From the NCBI GenBank assembly GCA_947502505.1, contig CANNAE010000004.1:186001-250000 (forward strand): 64,000 bases of DNA, given 5' to 3'. Source of the DNA: an uncultured Planococcus sp. (GTDB lineage: Bacteria > Bacillota > Bacilli > Bacillales_A > Planococcaceae). Under the pieces are notes generated by a model, which had not been told where the DNA came from, did not search any database, and worked only from the letters and a program-made list of their open reading frames with translations. Shown one piece after another: positions 36,764 to 47,675 of the stretch. The position numbers were made by a program, and so were the translations under genes. Positions within the stretch are counted from its first letter, which is position 1. Each line of letters opens with the position of its first letter.

Positions 36764-37744
36764 TTATTTCCCCTCCAGCCAGCGTACCGCATCTTTTGCG
36801 TGGTACGACATCAGAATATCTGCGCCCGCACGTTTCATGCTGAGCAAAGTTTCAAGAACGATTTTTTCTTCGTCTACCCAGCCGTTTTGAGCGGCTGCTT
36901 TAACCATGGCGTATTCGCCGGAAACATTGTAAGCGACAATTGGAATGTCGAAGTTATCGCGAACTTCCCGGATAATATCAAGATAAGACAATGCCGGCTT
37001 AACGATCATGAAATCTGCGCCTTCATTGACATCGGACGATGCCTCACGAAGTGCTTCCATGCGGTTGGCAGGGTCCATCTGGTAAGTTTTGCGATCACCG
37101 AATTGAGGCGTTGAATGGGCGGCCTCACGGAATGGGCCGTAATATGCAGAAGCGTATTTCACCCCATAAGACATAATCGGGATATGGCTGAATCCAGCTT
37201 CATCCAAGCCGTAGCGGATCGCTGCCACGAATCCGTCCATCATATTCGACGGCGCGATGATGTCCGCTCCAGCTTTCGCTTGGGACACAGCCGTGCGCGC
37301 CAATAGATCAAGCGACTCATCGTTCAAAATAACGCCGTCTTCAATCACGCCGCAATGGCCGTGGTCCGTATATTGGCACAAGCACGTATCGGCAATGACG
37401 ACGAGTTCCGGATGGCGTTGTTTCGCAAAACGGATCGCTTCCTGCGTGATTGCATGGTCATGATACGCCTGTGAGCCGACCGGGTCTTTATCTTTTGGCA
37501 CACCGAAGAGAATGACGGACGGAATGCCGAGCTCGACCACTTCATCCAACTCTTCGCCGAGGCGATCGATAGTATAATGGTAGACGCCTGGCATGGAAGA
37601 AATTTCTTTTTTATAGTCTTCGCCTTCTACAACAAAAATCGGGTAAATGAAATCCTCTTTTTGGATCGAGGTTTCACGGACCATTGCACGGAGATTCGCA
37701 GAACCGCGCAAACGGCGATGGCGATCGAATTTCAAGTCTTTCAT
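36764..37744 (-). CDS. hemB: Delta-aminolevulinic acid dehydratase (porphobilinogen synthase)
   Basis: HemB condenses two 5-aminolevulinate molecules to porphobilinogen. The 326-residue protein has the zinc-type cysteine motif [14 protein letters not shown] near residue 118, the Schiff-base lysines in [16 protein letters not shown] and [11 protein letters not shown], and the usual length. The ATG at 37744 overlaps the hemD stop (ATGA). An upstream TTG is too close to the ribosome site. Confidence 0.97.
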   Translation of the reverse strand: MKDLKFDRHRRLRGSANLRAMVRETSIQKEDFIYPIFVVEGEDYKKEISSMPGVYHYTIDRLGEELDEVVELGIPSVILFGVPKDKDPVGSQAYHDHAITQEAIRFAKQRHPELVVIADTCLCQYTDHGHCGVIEDGVILNDESLDLLARTAVSQAKAGADIIAPSNMMDGFVAAIRYGLDEAGFSHIPIMSYGVKYASAYYGPFREAAHSTPQFGDRKTYQMDPANRMEALREASSDVNEGADFMIVKPALSYLDIIREVRDNFDIPIVAYNVSGEYAMVKAAAQNGWVDEEKIVLETLLSMKRAGADILMSYHAKDAVRWLEGK

Positions 37745-38427
37745 AAACTGCAACTTCCTTTCGCTATTGACTGGATGATTTCAAGATACGTATAAGTTTC
37801 AGGGCGGAAATCGACTTCCCCGCCAGCTTCTACTATGGCTTTTTCGGTAATATGGCCGATAGCAGCGGTCCGGATGCCATTAAACTTTCCGCCAGCTTCC
37901 GTATAAGCAGCTACTGCCGAAGGGCTGGCGAAAATGATCGTGACATCGGACATTTCCGCGAGCGCTTGTGCATTGCTGCGTTTTTTGACGGTGTCGTAAA
38001 CGGTCCATTCATCGATCTCTAAAGGCATCGATAAAATGGTATCTTTCGCGAGCGCGCCCCTGACGAACAAACAGCGTTCCTTGCCGGCAATGTCCGGGAA
38101 TTCCCTGACAAAGACATCAGCACTGAACCTTGACGGGATAAAATCGACCGGATAGCCGTTTGCCTCAAGCATTTCAGCAGTCTTGTCTCCGACAGCCGCA
38201 ATTTTCGCAGTCGTTTCTGGGCGCAGCTTGCAAAATGCCTCGGCGCTGTTGCGGCTTGTGAAAATGAGCCAGCCATAGCGCCCGAAATCAGGAGCCGAAG
38301 TGTTTCTCAGCACTGTTTCGATCAGCGGATAATACTTCACTTCAGACCCTATTTGACGGGCCAGCTCAGCCGCTTCTTTCGGCAGGCGGCTGCCGGTGAA
38401 AATGATGACCGGTTTTTTCTTATACAT
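37741..38427 (-). CDS. hemD: Uroporphyrinogen-III synthase
   Basis: HemD closes and inverts ring D of hydroxymethylbilane to form uroporphyrinogen III. The 228-residue sequence shows the weakly conserved two-domain HemD fold with [34 protein letters not shown] and [16 protein letters not shown] motifs. Sequence conservation in this family is low, so position in the operon adds much of the support. It overlaps hemC by eight bases and hemB by four, so translation is coupled on both sides. Confidence 0.93.
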   Translation of the reverse strand: MYKKKPVIIFTGSRLPKEAAELARQIGSEVKYYPLIETVLRNTSAPDFGRYGWLIFTSRNSAEAFCKLRPETTAKIAAVGDKTAEMLEANGYPVDFIPSRFSADVFVREFPDIAGKERCLFVRGALAKDTILSMPLEIDEWTVYDTVKKRSNAQALAEMSDVTIIFASPSAVAAYTEAGGKFNGIRTAAIGHITEKAIVEAGGEVDFRPETYTYLEIIQSIAKGSCSL

Positions 38428-39349
38428 CGCTTTCGGCGATAACGCGTTGAATCAAATCATAACCGCCTTGTGCGCTGATTTTCTCGGCTACGATGCGTCC
38501 TGCTTCAACCGGGTCTTTGCCTGCTGCGGATTCTTTGTATACTTGGTCGGCTTCAGGAGAAGAAATCAATCCAGTAAAGGAAACTTCATCCCCAGTTACT
38601 GTCGCATATCCTGCGATCGGCACTTGGCAGCTGCCGTTCATGTCTTTAAGGAATTTGCGCTCTGCTGTTACGGCAAGTTCCGTTTCTCTATCATTTATTT
38701 TCGCTAATTCAGTAAGAAGCTCTTCGTCGCCTTCGCGGCATTCGATGGCGAGTGCGCCTTGGCCGATCGCCGGCAAGCAGTCTTCTGTATGCATGAATTC
38801 AGTGACGATGTCATCGCCCCAGCCCATGCGCTTCAAGCCGGCAGCTGCCAGCATGATGGCATCGAAATCGCCTGCATGAAGCTTCGAGAGGCGTGTATCG
38901 ATATTTCCGCGGATCCACTGGACATCAAGGTCCGGGCGCAGCAAGAGAAGTTGCGAGCTGCGTCGCAAGCTGCTTGTGCCTACGACAGCGCCGACTGGCA
39001 AATCCATCAATTTGACGTGGTCATTTGAAATGAACGCATCGCGCGGGTCTTCCCGTTCCGGGATACAACCGATCGTCAGGCCTTCCGGAAGAACCGCAGG
39101 CATGTCTTTCATGCTGTGGACGGCAAAATCGATTTCCTCAGCGTAAAGCGCCTGCTCGATTTCTTTGACGAACAGCCCCTTGCCTCCAACTTTCGACAAT
39201 TGCACATCCAAAATACGGTCGCCTTTAGTGACGATTTCTTTGATCTCGAACTCGAACGGCGCACCTGCCGCTTTCATTTTCTCGATGAATTGATTGGTTT
39301 GCGTCAACGCAAGCTTACTTCTTCTTGACCCTACAATGATTTTTCTCAA
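38420..39349 (-). CDS. hemC: Porphobilinogen deaminase (hydroxymethylbilane synthase)
   Basis: HemC joins four porphobilinogens into hydroxymethylbilane on a covalent dipyrromethane cofactor. The 309-residue protein has [15 protein letters not shown] at the start, the [12 protein letters not shown] arginine cluster, and the cofactor cysteine in [13 protein letters not shown] near residue 242. The start is TTG at 39349, the only codon that gives the family N-terminus, with AGGTAGGA five bases upstream. The rare start may lower its yield relative to its neighbours. Confidence 0.96.
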   Translation of the reverse strand: MRKIIVGSRRSKLALTQTNQFIEKMKAAGAPFEFEIKEIVTKGDRILDVQLSKVGGKGLFVKEIEQALYAEEIDFAVHSMKDMPAVLPEGLTIGCIPEREDPRDAFISNDHVKLMDLPVGAVVGTSSLRRSSQLLLLRPDLDVQWIRGNIDTRLSKLHAGDFDAIMLAAAGLKRMGWGDDIVTEFMHTEDCLPAIGQGALAIECREGDEELLTELAKINDRETELAVTAERKFLKDMNGSCQVPIAGYATVTGDEVSFTGLISSPEADQVYKESAAGKDPVEAGRIVAEKISAQGGYDLIQRVIAESDV

Positions 39350-39367
39350 CTGAATCCTACCTTTCTA

Positions 39368-40198
39368 TTAATACCAAAAATGAAATTCCGATAAACGGCT
39401 GCCAAAAAAGAAATTAAGCAGCAATAACAAAAATGCATACAAATGGGCCCAGGCATAATTCATGCCATTCAGGTTCCCTCTGCGGTGGCGCCATAAAATG
39501 AAGCTATACACAATCAGCAAGATGAAGGAACCTACAATTTTCACATCCAATAGCGAAAACTCTTCTAAGGACACAATGGCCCATTGAAAGCCGAGGACCA
39601 GCGACACAAATAGCATCGGGATCCCGACCAGGATGGAAATCGTCATGCCCTGTTCGGTCTGCCCAAGTGACGGCAGGCTGCTCCATTGCTTTGTCCATTT
39701 TTTCTGCTTCAATAACCGGTACAGCAATAAATGCAATGCGGAAAAGACAAACGATAAAGAAAATGCCGCATAGGAGAGGATAGCAAATGTGATGTGGATG
39801 AACAAGAGCTCAGACACCAATGCCTCCCCGACCGGCGAACGTTCGATCTGGACCGGTGCAAACGTATGGATAACCATAAAGATGAAGCCGATAATATTGA
39901 TCAAGAATACCGCAAAGTCGAAGCGGTAAAAAATCCGCAAGACGAGCGATAGCGTAACCAATAGCCACGCATAGAAATAAATGCCTTCAAATAAAGTGAG
40001 TACCGGGAAGCGCTGCGTCTCGACAATATACAGCACCAAAAACACGGTCTGCAATAACCACACGGCCCCAAGCAATGACATGGCGACCCGGATAGCTTTT
40101 TTCGTAGTATATAAATAATCGACAAAATAAAAGACAAGGCTGATAGCATATAGTATAACCATAGCTTCATGCAGCCTTGCCATTGTTATATCAGCCAT
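39368..40198 (-). CDS. hemX: HemX-type membrane protein (CcsA-like)
   Basis: HemX is a polytopic membrane protein of the CcsA/CcmC cytochrome assembly family; in B. subtilis it lowers the amount of HemA. The 276-residue protein has eight or so membrane helices with the conserved ALVSELLFIHITFAILSYAA segment. The ATG at 40198 has GAAGGGG upstream. It sits between hemA and hemC, as in B. subtilis, and has the same length as that homologue. Confidence 0.92.
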   Translation of the reverse strand: MADITMARLHEAMVILYAISLVFYFVDYLYTTKKAIRVAMSLLGAVWLLQTVFLVLYIVETQRFPVLTLFEGIYFYAWLLVTLSLVLRIFYRFDFAVFLINIIGFIFMVIHTFAPVQIERSPVGEALVSELLFIHITFAILSYAAFSLSFVFSALHLLLYRLLKQKKWTKQWSSLPSLGQTEQGMTISILVGIPMLFVSLVLGFQWAIVSLEEFSLLDVKIVGSFILLIVYSFILWRHRRGNLNGMNYAWAHLYAFLLLLLNFFFGSRLSEFHFWY

Positions 40199-40359
40199 CC
40201 TATTCCCCTTCGTTTCCATAATTAAAGGCGTTTCGCCTCTATATTTTAACATATAGATTCGAAAACGCCTCATTATAAGATAGCTCTATCCCGCATTCGC
40301 GGCCCGATTGGGTCATTTACAGCGATGGAGATGAAAACCCATGCCAATTGAAGATGTGT

Positions 40360-41742
40360 TTAGACAGTGTAGCCTGGATTTTCTTGTGCTTGGAGCGATT
40401 CCTGCTGCTTTTCAAGGCGTGCCCGCTCCGCTTTTTGACGCGTCGCAAGCGCTTGTTTTTCACGCTGTTCCTCGACTTCTTCTTCGATGCCGAAAATCTG
40501 CATGAACATCTCAAGCTGCTCGCGGGATTTTTTCGCTGTGCCCATTTCCTTGGCCTGCAAAATCGGTTCTTTCAATAATTGGTTGATGATCGATTTCGTA
40601 TGTTTATTGAGAATCTTTTTCTCACGGTCCGTCAAATCCGGCATTTTGTTCTCGATGCTTTCCATCGTTTCCGCCTGGATGCCAAGCGCTTTTTCGCGCA
40701 ATGCCGAAATGACCGGTACAACGCCGAGCGTGCCGAGCCAGTCATTAAACTGCTCTGCTTCTTGCTCGATCATGACAGCGATTTGTTTCGCTGCCCGTTC
40801 GCGTTCAGCAAGATTCGCTTCGACAATGCCTTGCATATCGTCAATATCATATAGGAAAACGTTTTGAAGATCACCAATGCGCGGATCCATATCACGCGGT
40901 ACCGCGATATCGACCATGAACAAAGGCTTGCCTTTTCTGAGCTTCTCGACATACTGCATCAATTCCAAATCAATGACAAAATCCGTCGACCCAGTGGAAG
41001 AAATTAGAATATCCGCTTCCAGTAAAGCGCATTGCAATTGGTTCAAAGGTTTCGCCGTCCCGCCGAATTTATCAGCGAGCACTTCCGCTTTCTCGAAGGT
41101 GCGGTTGATGACCGTGATGCGGTCCGCCCCACTGCCTTGCAGGTTCTTAATGGCGAGTTCGCCCATTTTCCCTGCGCCGAGAATGACGACATGTTTGTTC
41201 TTCAACGAACCGAAGATTTTCTTGCCGAGTTCGACCGCTGCATAAGAAACCGATACGGCATTCTCGCCGATCGCCGTTTCACTATGCGCACGCTTCGCCA
41301 GCGTCACCGCTTGCTTGAACAATTGATTGAATACCGTTCCCGTCGTGCCGATTTCCTGGCCTGCGAGGAAACTGGATTTCACCTGGCCGAGAATTTGCGT
41401 CTCGCCAAGGACCATTGAATCGATTCCGGCCGTAACACGGAACAAATGGTCAATTGCTTCGTCCTGTTCATGAAGGAATAAATACTGGGAGAACTGCTCC
41501 ATCGGAATGTCGAAATAAGAAGCCAAAAATTGCTTCACATAAAAACGGCCGGTATGCAATTGATCCACCACGGCATAGATCTCCGTCCGGTTGCATGTCG
41601 ATACGATGACGTTCTCCAATATGCTTTTTTGTTGTTGCAGGGCTTGCATCGCTTGCGGAAGCTCGCTTTCGATGAACGACAGCTTCTCGCGGATGGATAC
41701 AGGCGCTGAACGATAGTTGACCCCGACTACGAGTGTATGCAT
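40360..41742 (-). CDS. hemA: Glutamyl-tRNA reductase
   Basis: HemA reduces glutamyl-tRNA to glutamate-1-semialdehyde with NADPH, the first step of C5 haem synthesis. The 460-residue protein has the catalytic Cys50 in [10 protein letters not shown], the tRNA-recognition helix part [13 protein letters not shown], the Rossmann motif [13 protein letters not shown] near residue 185 and a C-terminal dimerisation helix. The highly charged tail after about residue 425 is longer than usual. AAAGGTG lies upstream of the ATG. A TATACT at 41784-41789 may be its -10; the -35 is weak. Confidence 0.96.
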   Translation of the reverse strand: MHTLVVGVNYRSAPVSIREKLSFIESELPQAMQALQQQKSILENVIVSTCNRTEIYAVVDQLHTGRFYVKQFLASYFDIPMEQFSQYLFLHEQDEAIDHLFRVTAGIDSMVLGETQILGQVKSSFLAGQEIGTTGTVFNQLFKQAVTLAKRAHSETAIGENAVSVSYAAVELGKKIFGSLKNKHVVILGAGKMGELAIKNLQGSGADRITVINRTFEKAEVLADKFGGTAKPLNQLQCALLEADILISSTGSTDFVIDLELMQYVEKLRKGKPLFMVDIAVPRDMDPRIGDLQNVFLYDIDDMQGIVEANLAERERAAKQIAVMIEQEAEQFNDWLGTLGVVPVISALREKALGIQAETMESIENKMPDLTDREKKILNKHTKSIINQLLKEPILQAKEMGTAKKSREQLEMFMQIFGIEEEVEEQREKQALATRQKAERARLEKQQESLQAQENPGYTV

Positions 41743-42071
41743 GGGATTAAAACACCTTTCGCGTTCAATATTTCATTTCTATAAGTATACCACTTTCCTA
41801 TACAATTATGCCTGCGATTTTGTGAACAAGGCATGAACCTGCTTGAACTTATCTTTAGGGTACAAAGGGTTTCCGCTAGGGAAACTCTACTTTATAATCA
41901 TTCTAAACTTAATCTAATTACAATTCTAGCAAAGCGATTATGGCGCCACAAGTATAACGCTCGTAGTCGGAATTAACTGTGAACTGTTGCACAATGAATA
42001 ATGATTTTCATGGTGTTGAGTTAGGAAAAAGGTATGTATATTATCAAAATTAAATAGGAGGTGTATGTGGT
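41743..42071. other. Gene-free spacer upstream of hemA
   Basis: This stretch should contain the hem operon promoter. A hairpin GTTTCC with GGAAAC occurs near 41870-41886. I see no coding region and no other recognised element before repeat family B begins at 42072. Confidence 0.4.
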
Positions 42072-42200
42072 GGAGATTGCGCTTCAAGGGGACGCTTTCT
42101 GAGGGGGCCGGCTTCAGCCGCTTCCCTCGCTAGCGCTCAGTCCAGGGTCTTCAGCTCGTCCTGATCCCTCCAGAGTCGCCCCTTTTCGCTTCATCTCTAG
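42072..42200. repeat. Dispersed repeat, family B, copy 2
   Basis: This copy is inverted relative to 6520-6652. The matching ends are GGAGATTGCGCTTCAAGGGG at the left and CGCCCCTTTTCGCTTCATCTCTA at the right; the middle differs and has its own short inverted repeats. It is GC-rich compared with the spacer on both sides. Confidence 0.7.
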
Positions 42201-42301
42201 TTTTAGATAGGAAATATAATTCGTCATACACTGAAGCAAGCGTGAAAAACTTTAATCGTCTTCATAAATTCAAATTGAACAGCGCACGGAACTCTCTGCA
42301 A

Positions 42302-42556
42302 TATCAAGTCCAGCTAAGCGTCCTCAACAGCGGATGAAGTCAATCAACAGTGATACGTCTTCGCACGCAATATCCAATGAAATCTAAAAGCCGAACCGCG
42401 CACAAACCCGTGCTCCCACATCTGCGAGCAGATGCGTCGCAAATAAATGGGCTCAACTTCCTTTCGCCCATTCATTGGCTAGCCGACGCAATAAGACGAG
42501 TGCTCTTCTCGGCTTATTGCAAGAGGCATCCCCCAAGCGGGAGACGGCTAGCTTCA
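42302..42556 (+). repeat. Dispersed hairpin repeat, family A, copy 3
   Basis: The first 102 bp (42302-42403) align without gaps with 42589-42690, with 14 differences counted by eye. The 3' part carries the family hairpin, GCAATAAG (42488-42495) with CTTATTGC (42513-42520). A short insert between the two parts contains further inverted repeats (AATAAATGGG region with CCCATTCATT). Orientation is opposite to copies 1 and 2. Confidence 0.85.
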
Positions 42557-42588
42557 CGATGAAATAATCATCGGCTGATTCATTTCAC

Positions 42589-42771
42589 TATCAAGTCTGG
42601 CTAGGTGCCCCCACCAGCGGATGAAGTTAATTAACAGAGATACTTCCTCACACGCAATATCCAATGAAATCTTAAAGCCGAACCGCGCACACGGGCGAGC
42701 CGGAGCAATAAGACAAGTGTTCTTCTTGGCTTATTGCGGGAGGCATGCCCCAAGCGGGAGGCGGCTAGCTT
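42589..42771 (+). repeat. Dispersed hairpin repeat, family A, copy 4
   Basis: This copy is in direct orientation to copy 3 and lacks its insert. The hairpin is GCAATAAG (42705-42712) with CTTATTGC (42730-42737), followed by the family end AGGCATGCCCCAAGCGGGAG. Its left part shares CCAATGAAATCT and the following AAGCCGA block with copies 1 and 2 in the other orientation. Confidence 0.85.
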
Positions 42772-42860
42772 GCGACGAACCTTTTAAAAAAACAATCTAG
42801 CTCGCTCACTTGTCTAATTATCTCATTCACATATTTCAGCTAATCATTATATAAAACAAA

Positions 42861-42901
42861 AAACAGGACCCCGAAAATCAATGATTTTCGGGGTCCTGTT
42901 T
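42861..42901 (-). terminator. Terminator after engB
   Basis: This is a near-perfect 41-bp palindrome (42861-42880 with 42882-42901) whose flanks are A- and T-rich. It ends the lon-engB transcript. Confidence 0.9.
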
Positions 42902-42931
42902 AATTAAAAGCCAGCCAGGTGAACTGCTTGC

Positions 42932-43513
42932 TTACATGCGTTTTTCGATTTCCTCCCAGGCGGCTTCTTGGCCGAGCCCAGTTTCGGAAGAAAAGACGAT
43001 TAATGGATCGCCTTTCTCCATGTCCAATCCTTCACGGACGATTTTCTTATGCTTGTCCCATTTGCCTTTCGGGATCTTATCGGCTTTTGTCGCGATGATG
43101 ATGCACGGGATGCCGTAATGTTTCATGAAATCATACATCATTTGGTCATCTTTGCTCGGCGGATGGCGCAAGTCGACGATTTGAACCACTGCACGCAATT
43201 GCTCGCGGCTCGTGATATAGGTCTCGATCATCTTGCCCCAGGCCTCGCGTTCGCTTTTCGATACTTTGGCATAGCCGTATCCTGGAACGTCGACGAAAAA
43301 TAACTCCTCTTCAATCTTATAAAAGTTCAAAGTTTGCGTTTTGCCTGGCTTGGACGAAATGCGTGCCATGCTTTTGCGGCCGATCAACTTATTGATAAAA
43401 GACGATTTCCCGACATTCGAACGTCCTGCGAGTGCAAACTCGGGAAGCTCAGTTTCCGGATATTGCGCTGGACGAACCGCGCTGATCACCAGTTCTACAT
43501 TATGGACCTTCAT
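42932..43513 (-). CDS. engB: Ribosome biogenesis GTPase EngB (YsxC)
   Basis: EngB is an essential GTPase needed for assembly of the large ribosomal subunit. The 193-residue protein has all G motifs: [14 protein letters not shown] (G1), [12 protein letters not shown] (G2), [13 protein letters not shown] (G3) and [11 protein letters not shown] (G4). Its ATG overlaps the lon stop (ATGA), so the two are coupled as in B. subtilis. A terminator follows. Confidence 0.96.
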   Translation of the reverse strand: MKVHNVELVISAVRPAQYPETELPEFALAGRSNVGKSSFINKLIGRKSMARISSKPGKTQTLNFYKIEEELFFVDVPGYGYAKVSKSEREAWGKMIETYITSREQLRAVVQIVDLRHPPSKDDQMMYDFMKHYGIPCIIIATKADKIPKGKWDKHKKIVREGLDMEKGDPLIVFSSETGLGQEAAWEEIEKRM

Positions 43514-45837
43514 TCTTTTGCTCCTTCCAGCGCAATTTCCAGCGCTTGCTCCGCTTGGCCGACGAGGTGGAATTCCAATTCTTCGCGGATGGTTTCCGGA
43601 ATATCGTCGAGATCGCGCTCATTTTCTGCAGGGACGATAATCGTCTTCAAGCCTGCGCGGTGGGCGCTCAAGGTTTTTTCCTTAAGTCCCCCGATTGGCA
43701 AGACGCGTCCGCGCAGCGTGATTTCACCGGTCATGCCGACGTCACGGCGCACCGGCCGCTTCGTAAGCGCTGAAACTAGCGCTGTCGCAATCGTTACACC
43801 TGCAGATGGGCCATCTTTTGGAACGGCTCCTTCCGGCACGTGGATGTGAATATCATGCGCTTCCAGGAAATTCGGGTCGATGCCGAGCGATTCCGCTTGT
43901 GCACGGACAAACGACAAAGCGGTCTGCGCCGATTCTTTCATGACATCGCCCAGCTTCCCTGTCAATTGCAGCTTGCCTTTTCCTGCAGACAATGACACTT
44001 CGATCTGTAAAGTATCGCCGCCGACAGCGGTATAGGCCAGCCCAGTTGCAACGCCGATCTGGTTTTGCGTTTCAGCTACGCCGTAGCGGAATTTCTTCTT
44101 GCCGAGATAAGTCTCGACTTCTTCCGCGCCTACCGTCACCTGCTCTTTTTCTTTCGAGACGATTTGCTTGGTCACTTTCCGGCAGACAGAAGCGATTTGG
44201 CGTTCCAATCCGCGCACGCCGGCTTCACGTGTGTAATAGCGGATCATCGAGACGAATGCGTCTTCCTGGAAATCCAATTGCTCTGCCGTCAAGCCGTGCT
44301 CTTTCAATTGTTTTGGCGCCAAATGGTTTGTGGCGATCAATTTCTTCTCCAGTTCTGTATAGCCCGCAATCGAAATGACTTCCATGCGGTCGCGCAGCGG
44401 TCCTGGGATCGAGCCCAAATCATTTGCCGTCGCTATGAACAATACGTTCGACAGGTCATAGCTTTCTTCGATGTAATGGTCGCTGAAGGAATTGTTCTGT
44501 TCCGGATCCAATACTTCGAGCATCGCCGATGACGGGTCGCCACGGAAATCATTGGACATTTTATCGATTTCATCGAGCAGGAAGACCGGGTTGACGGTGC
44601 CGGCTTTTTTCATGCCCTGAATGATGCGCCCTGGCATTGCGCCGACGTAGGTGCGGCGATGGCCACGGATTTCGGATTCATCACGCACGCCGCCGAGCGA
44701 GATGCGGACGAAATTGCGGTCCAGTGAATCGGCGATCGAACGGGCGAGTGAAGTTTTCCCGACACCCGGAGGGCCTACAAGGCAAAGAATCGGCCCGCGC
44801 AGTGATTTGGTCATCTGTTGCACAGCCAAATATTCCAATACGCGTTCTTTCACCGTTTCAAGGCCGTCATGGTCGCGGTTCAGCACGTCTTCTGCGTAAT
44901 TGATATCCAAGCGGTCCTCTGTCGTTTCGGACCAAGGAATGGTCACGAGCCATTCAATATAATTGCGGATGATGCCGCTTTCCGCTGCTGCTGAAGGCAA
45001 TTTTTCGTAACGGTCCAATTCCTTGAACGCTGTTTTCTCGGTCGATTCCGGCATGCCGGCTTCTTCGATGCGTTTTTTCAGGTCTGCCACTTCGGCGCCT
45101 TTTCCATCTTTATCGCCCAGCTCAGTTTGGATCGCCTTCATTTGCTCGCGCAGATAAAACTCTTTCTGCGTTTGCTCCATCGCTTTTTTCACGCGGTCGT
45201 TGATGCGCTTTTCGATGTCCGCCACTTCTTGCTCGTTATGCAGGCGGCTGATCAATAGTTCTAGGCGCTTCGTGATATCGAAGGTTTCGAGCACTTCCTG
45301 CTTGGCCTGCAATTTCAACGATAGATGAGAAGCGATCATATCCGCCAAACGGCCCGGCTCTTCGATATCCGCTACCGTATTGAAGGTTTCAGTCGTTACT
45401 TTTTTCGAGCCCTTGCCGAAGATTTCAAACTGCTCGAGCAAGATGCGCATCAAGGCATCCTGTTCAGCGTCGCGTTCCGGTTCGTCCGGGAACGAGGTCA
45501 CTTCCACTTGCGTGAATTTTTCGCCGTCCTCGTATTGGCCCCATTGGCCGCGTTCCAAACCTTCTACCAACACACGAATGGTGCCGTTTGGCAATTTCAG
45601 CATTTGCTTTACATATGCCAAGGTACCGATTTTATGCAAATCGTCTTTTTCCGGCTGTTCTACAGCCATGTCTTTCTGGGTCGCCAAAAAGACGATTTGG
45701 TCATCCATCATTGCTTGCTCAAGCGCTGCCACTGAACGCTCACGGCCGACATCTATATGCAAGACCATTGCCGGGAAGACGAGCAGTCCGCGGAGCGGCA
45801 GGAGCGGGACTTGTTTTGTCACTTTTTTCTTCGCCAT
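43510..45837 (-). CDS. lon: ATP-dependent protease Lon
   Basis: Lon is a hexameric AAA+ serine protease that removes damaged and regulatory proteins. The 775-residue product has the N-terminal substrate domain ([20 protein letters not shown]), a coiled-coil region, Walker [10 protein letters not shown] near residue 350, Walker [11 protein letters not shown], and the protease dyad with Ser in KDGPSAG and Lys in [11 protein letters not shown] chose the ATG that begins [13 protein letters not shown], with GGAGGTG upstream. B. subtilis has the forespore paralogue lonB between lonA and clpX; it is absent here. Confidence 0.97.
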   Translation of the reverse strand: MAKKKVTKQVPLLPLRGLLVFPAMVLHIDVGRERSVAALEQAMMDDQIVFLATQKDMAVEQPEKDDLHKIGTLAYVKQMLKLPNGTIRVLVEGLERGQWGQYEDGEKFTQVEVTSFPDEPERDAEQDALMRILLEQFEIFGKGSKKVTTETFNTVADIEEPGRLADMIASHLSLKLQAKQEVLETFDITKRLELLISRLHNEQEVADIEKRINDRVKKAMEQTQKEFYLREQMKAIQTELGDKDGKGAEVADLKKRIEEAGMPESTEKTAFKELDRYEKLPSAAAESGIIRNYIEWLVTIPWSETTEDRLDINYAEDVLNRDHDGLETVKERVLEYLAVQQMTKSLRGPILCLVGPPGVGKTSLARSIADSLDRNFVRISLGGVRDESEIRGHRRTYVGAMPGRIIQGMKKAGTVNPVFLLDEIDKMSNDFRGDPSSAMLEVLDPEQNNSFSDHYIEESYDLSNVLFIATANDLGSIPGPLRDRMEVISIAGYTELEKKLIATNHLAPKQLKEHGLTAEQLDFQEDAFVSMIRYYTREAGVRGLERQIASVCRKVTKQIVSKEKEQVTVGAEEVETYLGKKKFRYGVAETQNQIGVATGLAYTAVGGDTLQIEVSLSAGKGKLQLTGKLGDVMKESAQTALSFVRAQAESLGIDPNFLEAHDIHIHVPEGAVPKDGPSAGVTIATALVSALTKRPVRRDVGMTGEITLRGRVLPIGGLKEKTLSAHRAGLKTIIVPAENERDLDDIPETIREELEFHLVGQAEQALEIALEGAKE

Positions 45838-45917
45838 CACTAAGTGCACCTCCGTCAATTCTCTTTCTCTCTATCAGTCCTGTCCCCATTTTTTGGAAGA
45901 CTGTTCATTTTTCGTGG

Positions 45918-45968
45918 AAAAAGGGCTGACCCCTATACGCGCGGATGTGCACGATTCAGAGTCAGCCC
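45918..45968 (-). terminator. Terminator after clpX
   Basis: GGGCTGAC (45923-45930) and GTCAGCCC (45961-45968) form an 8-bp stem with a 30-base loop. On the minus strand a T-run follows. The loop is long, so efficiency is uncertain. Confidence 0.65.
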
Positions 45969-46001
45969 GTATCATCCTATTCTTGCCTTTCCGCCCTAAA
46001 T

Positions 46002-47270
46002 TTAAGCGGAAGTTTTTTCGTTATTGCTATCGTACTCAGTGCCATCTTCTAGCATCAGTTTCGGCTGTGAGTTCTCCGTCACAGTTTCTTTCGTGATGAT
46101 GCATTCGACGATATCTTCACGGGATGGCAAATCGTACATCACATCAAGCATGATGTTCTCGATGATTGAGCGCAATCCGCGCGCGCCTGTTTTCCGCTCG
46201 ATTGCGAGACGGGAAATTTCGATGAGCGCGTCGTGTTCGAATGTCAATGTGACGCCATCAAGTTCCATCATTTTCTGGTATTGCTTGATCAGTGCATTTT
46301 TCGGCTCTGTCAGAATCTGCACAAGTGCATTTTCATCCAATTGCTCCAAGCTTGCGAGCACTGGAAGACGGCCGATAAATTCTGGGATCAAGCCGAATTT
46401 CAGCAAGTCTTCCGGAATCAATTGGCTAAGAAGGGATTTTTCATCCATTTCTTCTTTGTTCGGGTCAGCTCCGAAGCCGATGATTTTATTGCCGAGACGG
46501 CGTTTAATAATCTGGTCGACGCCGTCAAACGCACCGCCTACGATAAACAGGACGTTCGTCGTATCGATTTGGATGAATTCCTGATGAGGATGCTTGCGCC
46601 CGCCTTGTGGGGGAACGCTCGCTGTTGTGCCTTCCAGGATTTTCAGCAAGGCTTGTTGTACGCCTTCACCGGAAACATCGCGTGTGATTGACGGGTTCTC
46701 GGATTTGCGAGCCACTTTATCGATTTCATCGATATAGATGATGCCTTTTTCTGCACGGTCTACATCGTAGTCTGCAGCTTGGATCAATTTGAGCAAGATG
46801 TTCTCGACATCTTCCCCGACATATCCAGCTTCAGTAAGCGATGTTGCATCCGCAATTGCAAACGGCACATTCAGGATGCGCGCGAGTGTTTGCGCAAGCA
46901 AGGTTTTCCCGCTTCCTGTTGGCCCGATCAAGACGATATTCGATTTCGATAGTTCGACATCGTCGATCTTGCTTTGGGAGTTGACGCGTTTGTAATGGTT
47001 ATAAACCGCTACTGCCAAGGATTTTTTCGCTTTGTCCTGGCCGATTACATAGCCGCCTAGGATATCCATGATTTCTTTTGGTTTTGGTACTTCTTTGAAC
47101 TCAGTTTCTTCTTCCGTGCCGAGTTCCTCTTCTACGATTTCTGTGCAAAGCTCGATGCACTCGTCGCAAATATATACACCTGGCCCTGCGACCAGTTTAC
47201 GAACTTGTTCCTGCGGTTTGCCGCAAAACGAACATTTCAAATGCTCTTTTTCATCATTGAATTTGAACAA
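46002..47270 (-). CDS. clpX: ATP-dependent Clp protease ATP-binding subunit ClpX
   Basis: ClpX unfolds substrates and feeds them to ClpP. The 422-residue protein has the N-terminal zinc domain (CSFCGK and CDEC), Walker A GPTGSGKT, the [10 protein letters not shown] pore loop, Walker [11 protein letters not shown], the RKHPHQEF loop and the IIGFG loop that docks on ClpP. I chose TTG at 47270 because it gives the family start [17 protein letters not shown] and lies eight bases after AGGGG; a GTG three codons earlier is too close to that site. Confidence 0.96.
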   Translation of the reverse strand: MFKFNDEKEHLKCSFCGKPQEQVRKLVAGPGVYICDECIELCTEIVEEELGTEEETEFKEVPKPKEIMDILGGYVIGQDKAKKSLAVAVYNHYKRVNSQSKIDDVELSKSNIVLIGPTGSGKTLLAQTLARILNVPFAIADATSLTEAGYVGEDVENILLKLIQAADYDVDRAEKGIIYIDEIDKVARKSENPSITRDVSGEGVQQALLKILEGTTASVPPQGGRKHPHQEFIQIDTTNVLFIVGGAFDGVDQIIKRRLGNKIIGFGADPNKEEMDEKSLLSQLIPEDLLKFGLIPEFIGRLPVLASLEQLDENALVQILTEPKNALIKQYQKMMELDGVTLTFEHDALIEISRLAIERKTGARGLRSIIENIMLDVMYDLPSREDIVECIITKETVTENSQPKLMLEDGTEYDSNNEKTSA

Positions 47271-47314
47271 TGTAGTCACCCCTATTCAAGCCATTATGTT
47301 ACAAGATTATTTTG

Positions 47315-47343
47315 ATTGTATCAACTAATTGGAACTATGCCAA
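47315..47343 (-). promoter_or_regulatory. Promoter of clpX
   Basis: On the minus strand TTGGCA (47338-47343) and TACAAT (47315-47320) are 17 bases apart. Confidence 0.7.
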
Positions 47344-47434
47344 AGAAACTGCCTTTATAGGTAGGAACGTGAATTTGTCAGCAGTGTCCTAACTCAGTTG
47401 TTTAGAAAACCAAACCTTTTCAGCTGGTAAAATC

Positions 47435-47549
47435 GCCGTAAAACTACTACGCTTTCCTGCGGGCGAGCGCCAAGCCTCCTCAGAAGCTATGCTTCTTGCG
47501 GGGTCTCGTCTGTCTCGCTATCCCGCGGGAGTCTCCGTAGTATTACGGC
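47435..47549. repeat. Large imperfect palindrome between clpX and tig (repeat family C)
   Basis: This 115-bp GC-rich element begins GCCGTAA..CTACTACG and ends CGTAGT..TTACGGC, with further nested arms (CTGCGGGCGAGCG with CGCTATCCCGCGGG) and a small central hairpin, GAAGC-TAT-GCTTC. Elements of this look are familiar to me from Bacillaceae and Planococcaceae intergenic regions, but I cannot verify that here. Together with flanking sequence it fills most of the 405-bp gap. Confidence 0.7.
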
Positions 47550-47623
47550 TGTTATAGACTCATCATAAGTGTTAATCACTTATGATCTGGCATAAGCCAT
47601 CCCATGTTTGTTTGCCATTATGT

Positions 47624-47656
47624 ATAGAAAACAAGGTGCGGTTGCCGCACCTTGTT
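47624..47656 (-). terminator. Terminator after tig
   Basis: A 12-bp stem (47630-47641 with 47645-47656) with loop TTG is followed on the minus strand by TTTTC. Confidence 0.85.
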
Positions 47657-47675
47657 CTATTGGAAATCTTATGTG

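Noticed and set aside
42065..42133. Micro-ORF of 22 codons behind a perfect AGGAGGTG site
   Set aside because: Most of it lies in repeat family B, and the other copy of the repeat has a different reading frame, so coding is not conserved. It may be chance.
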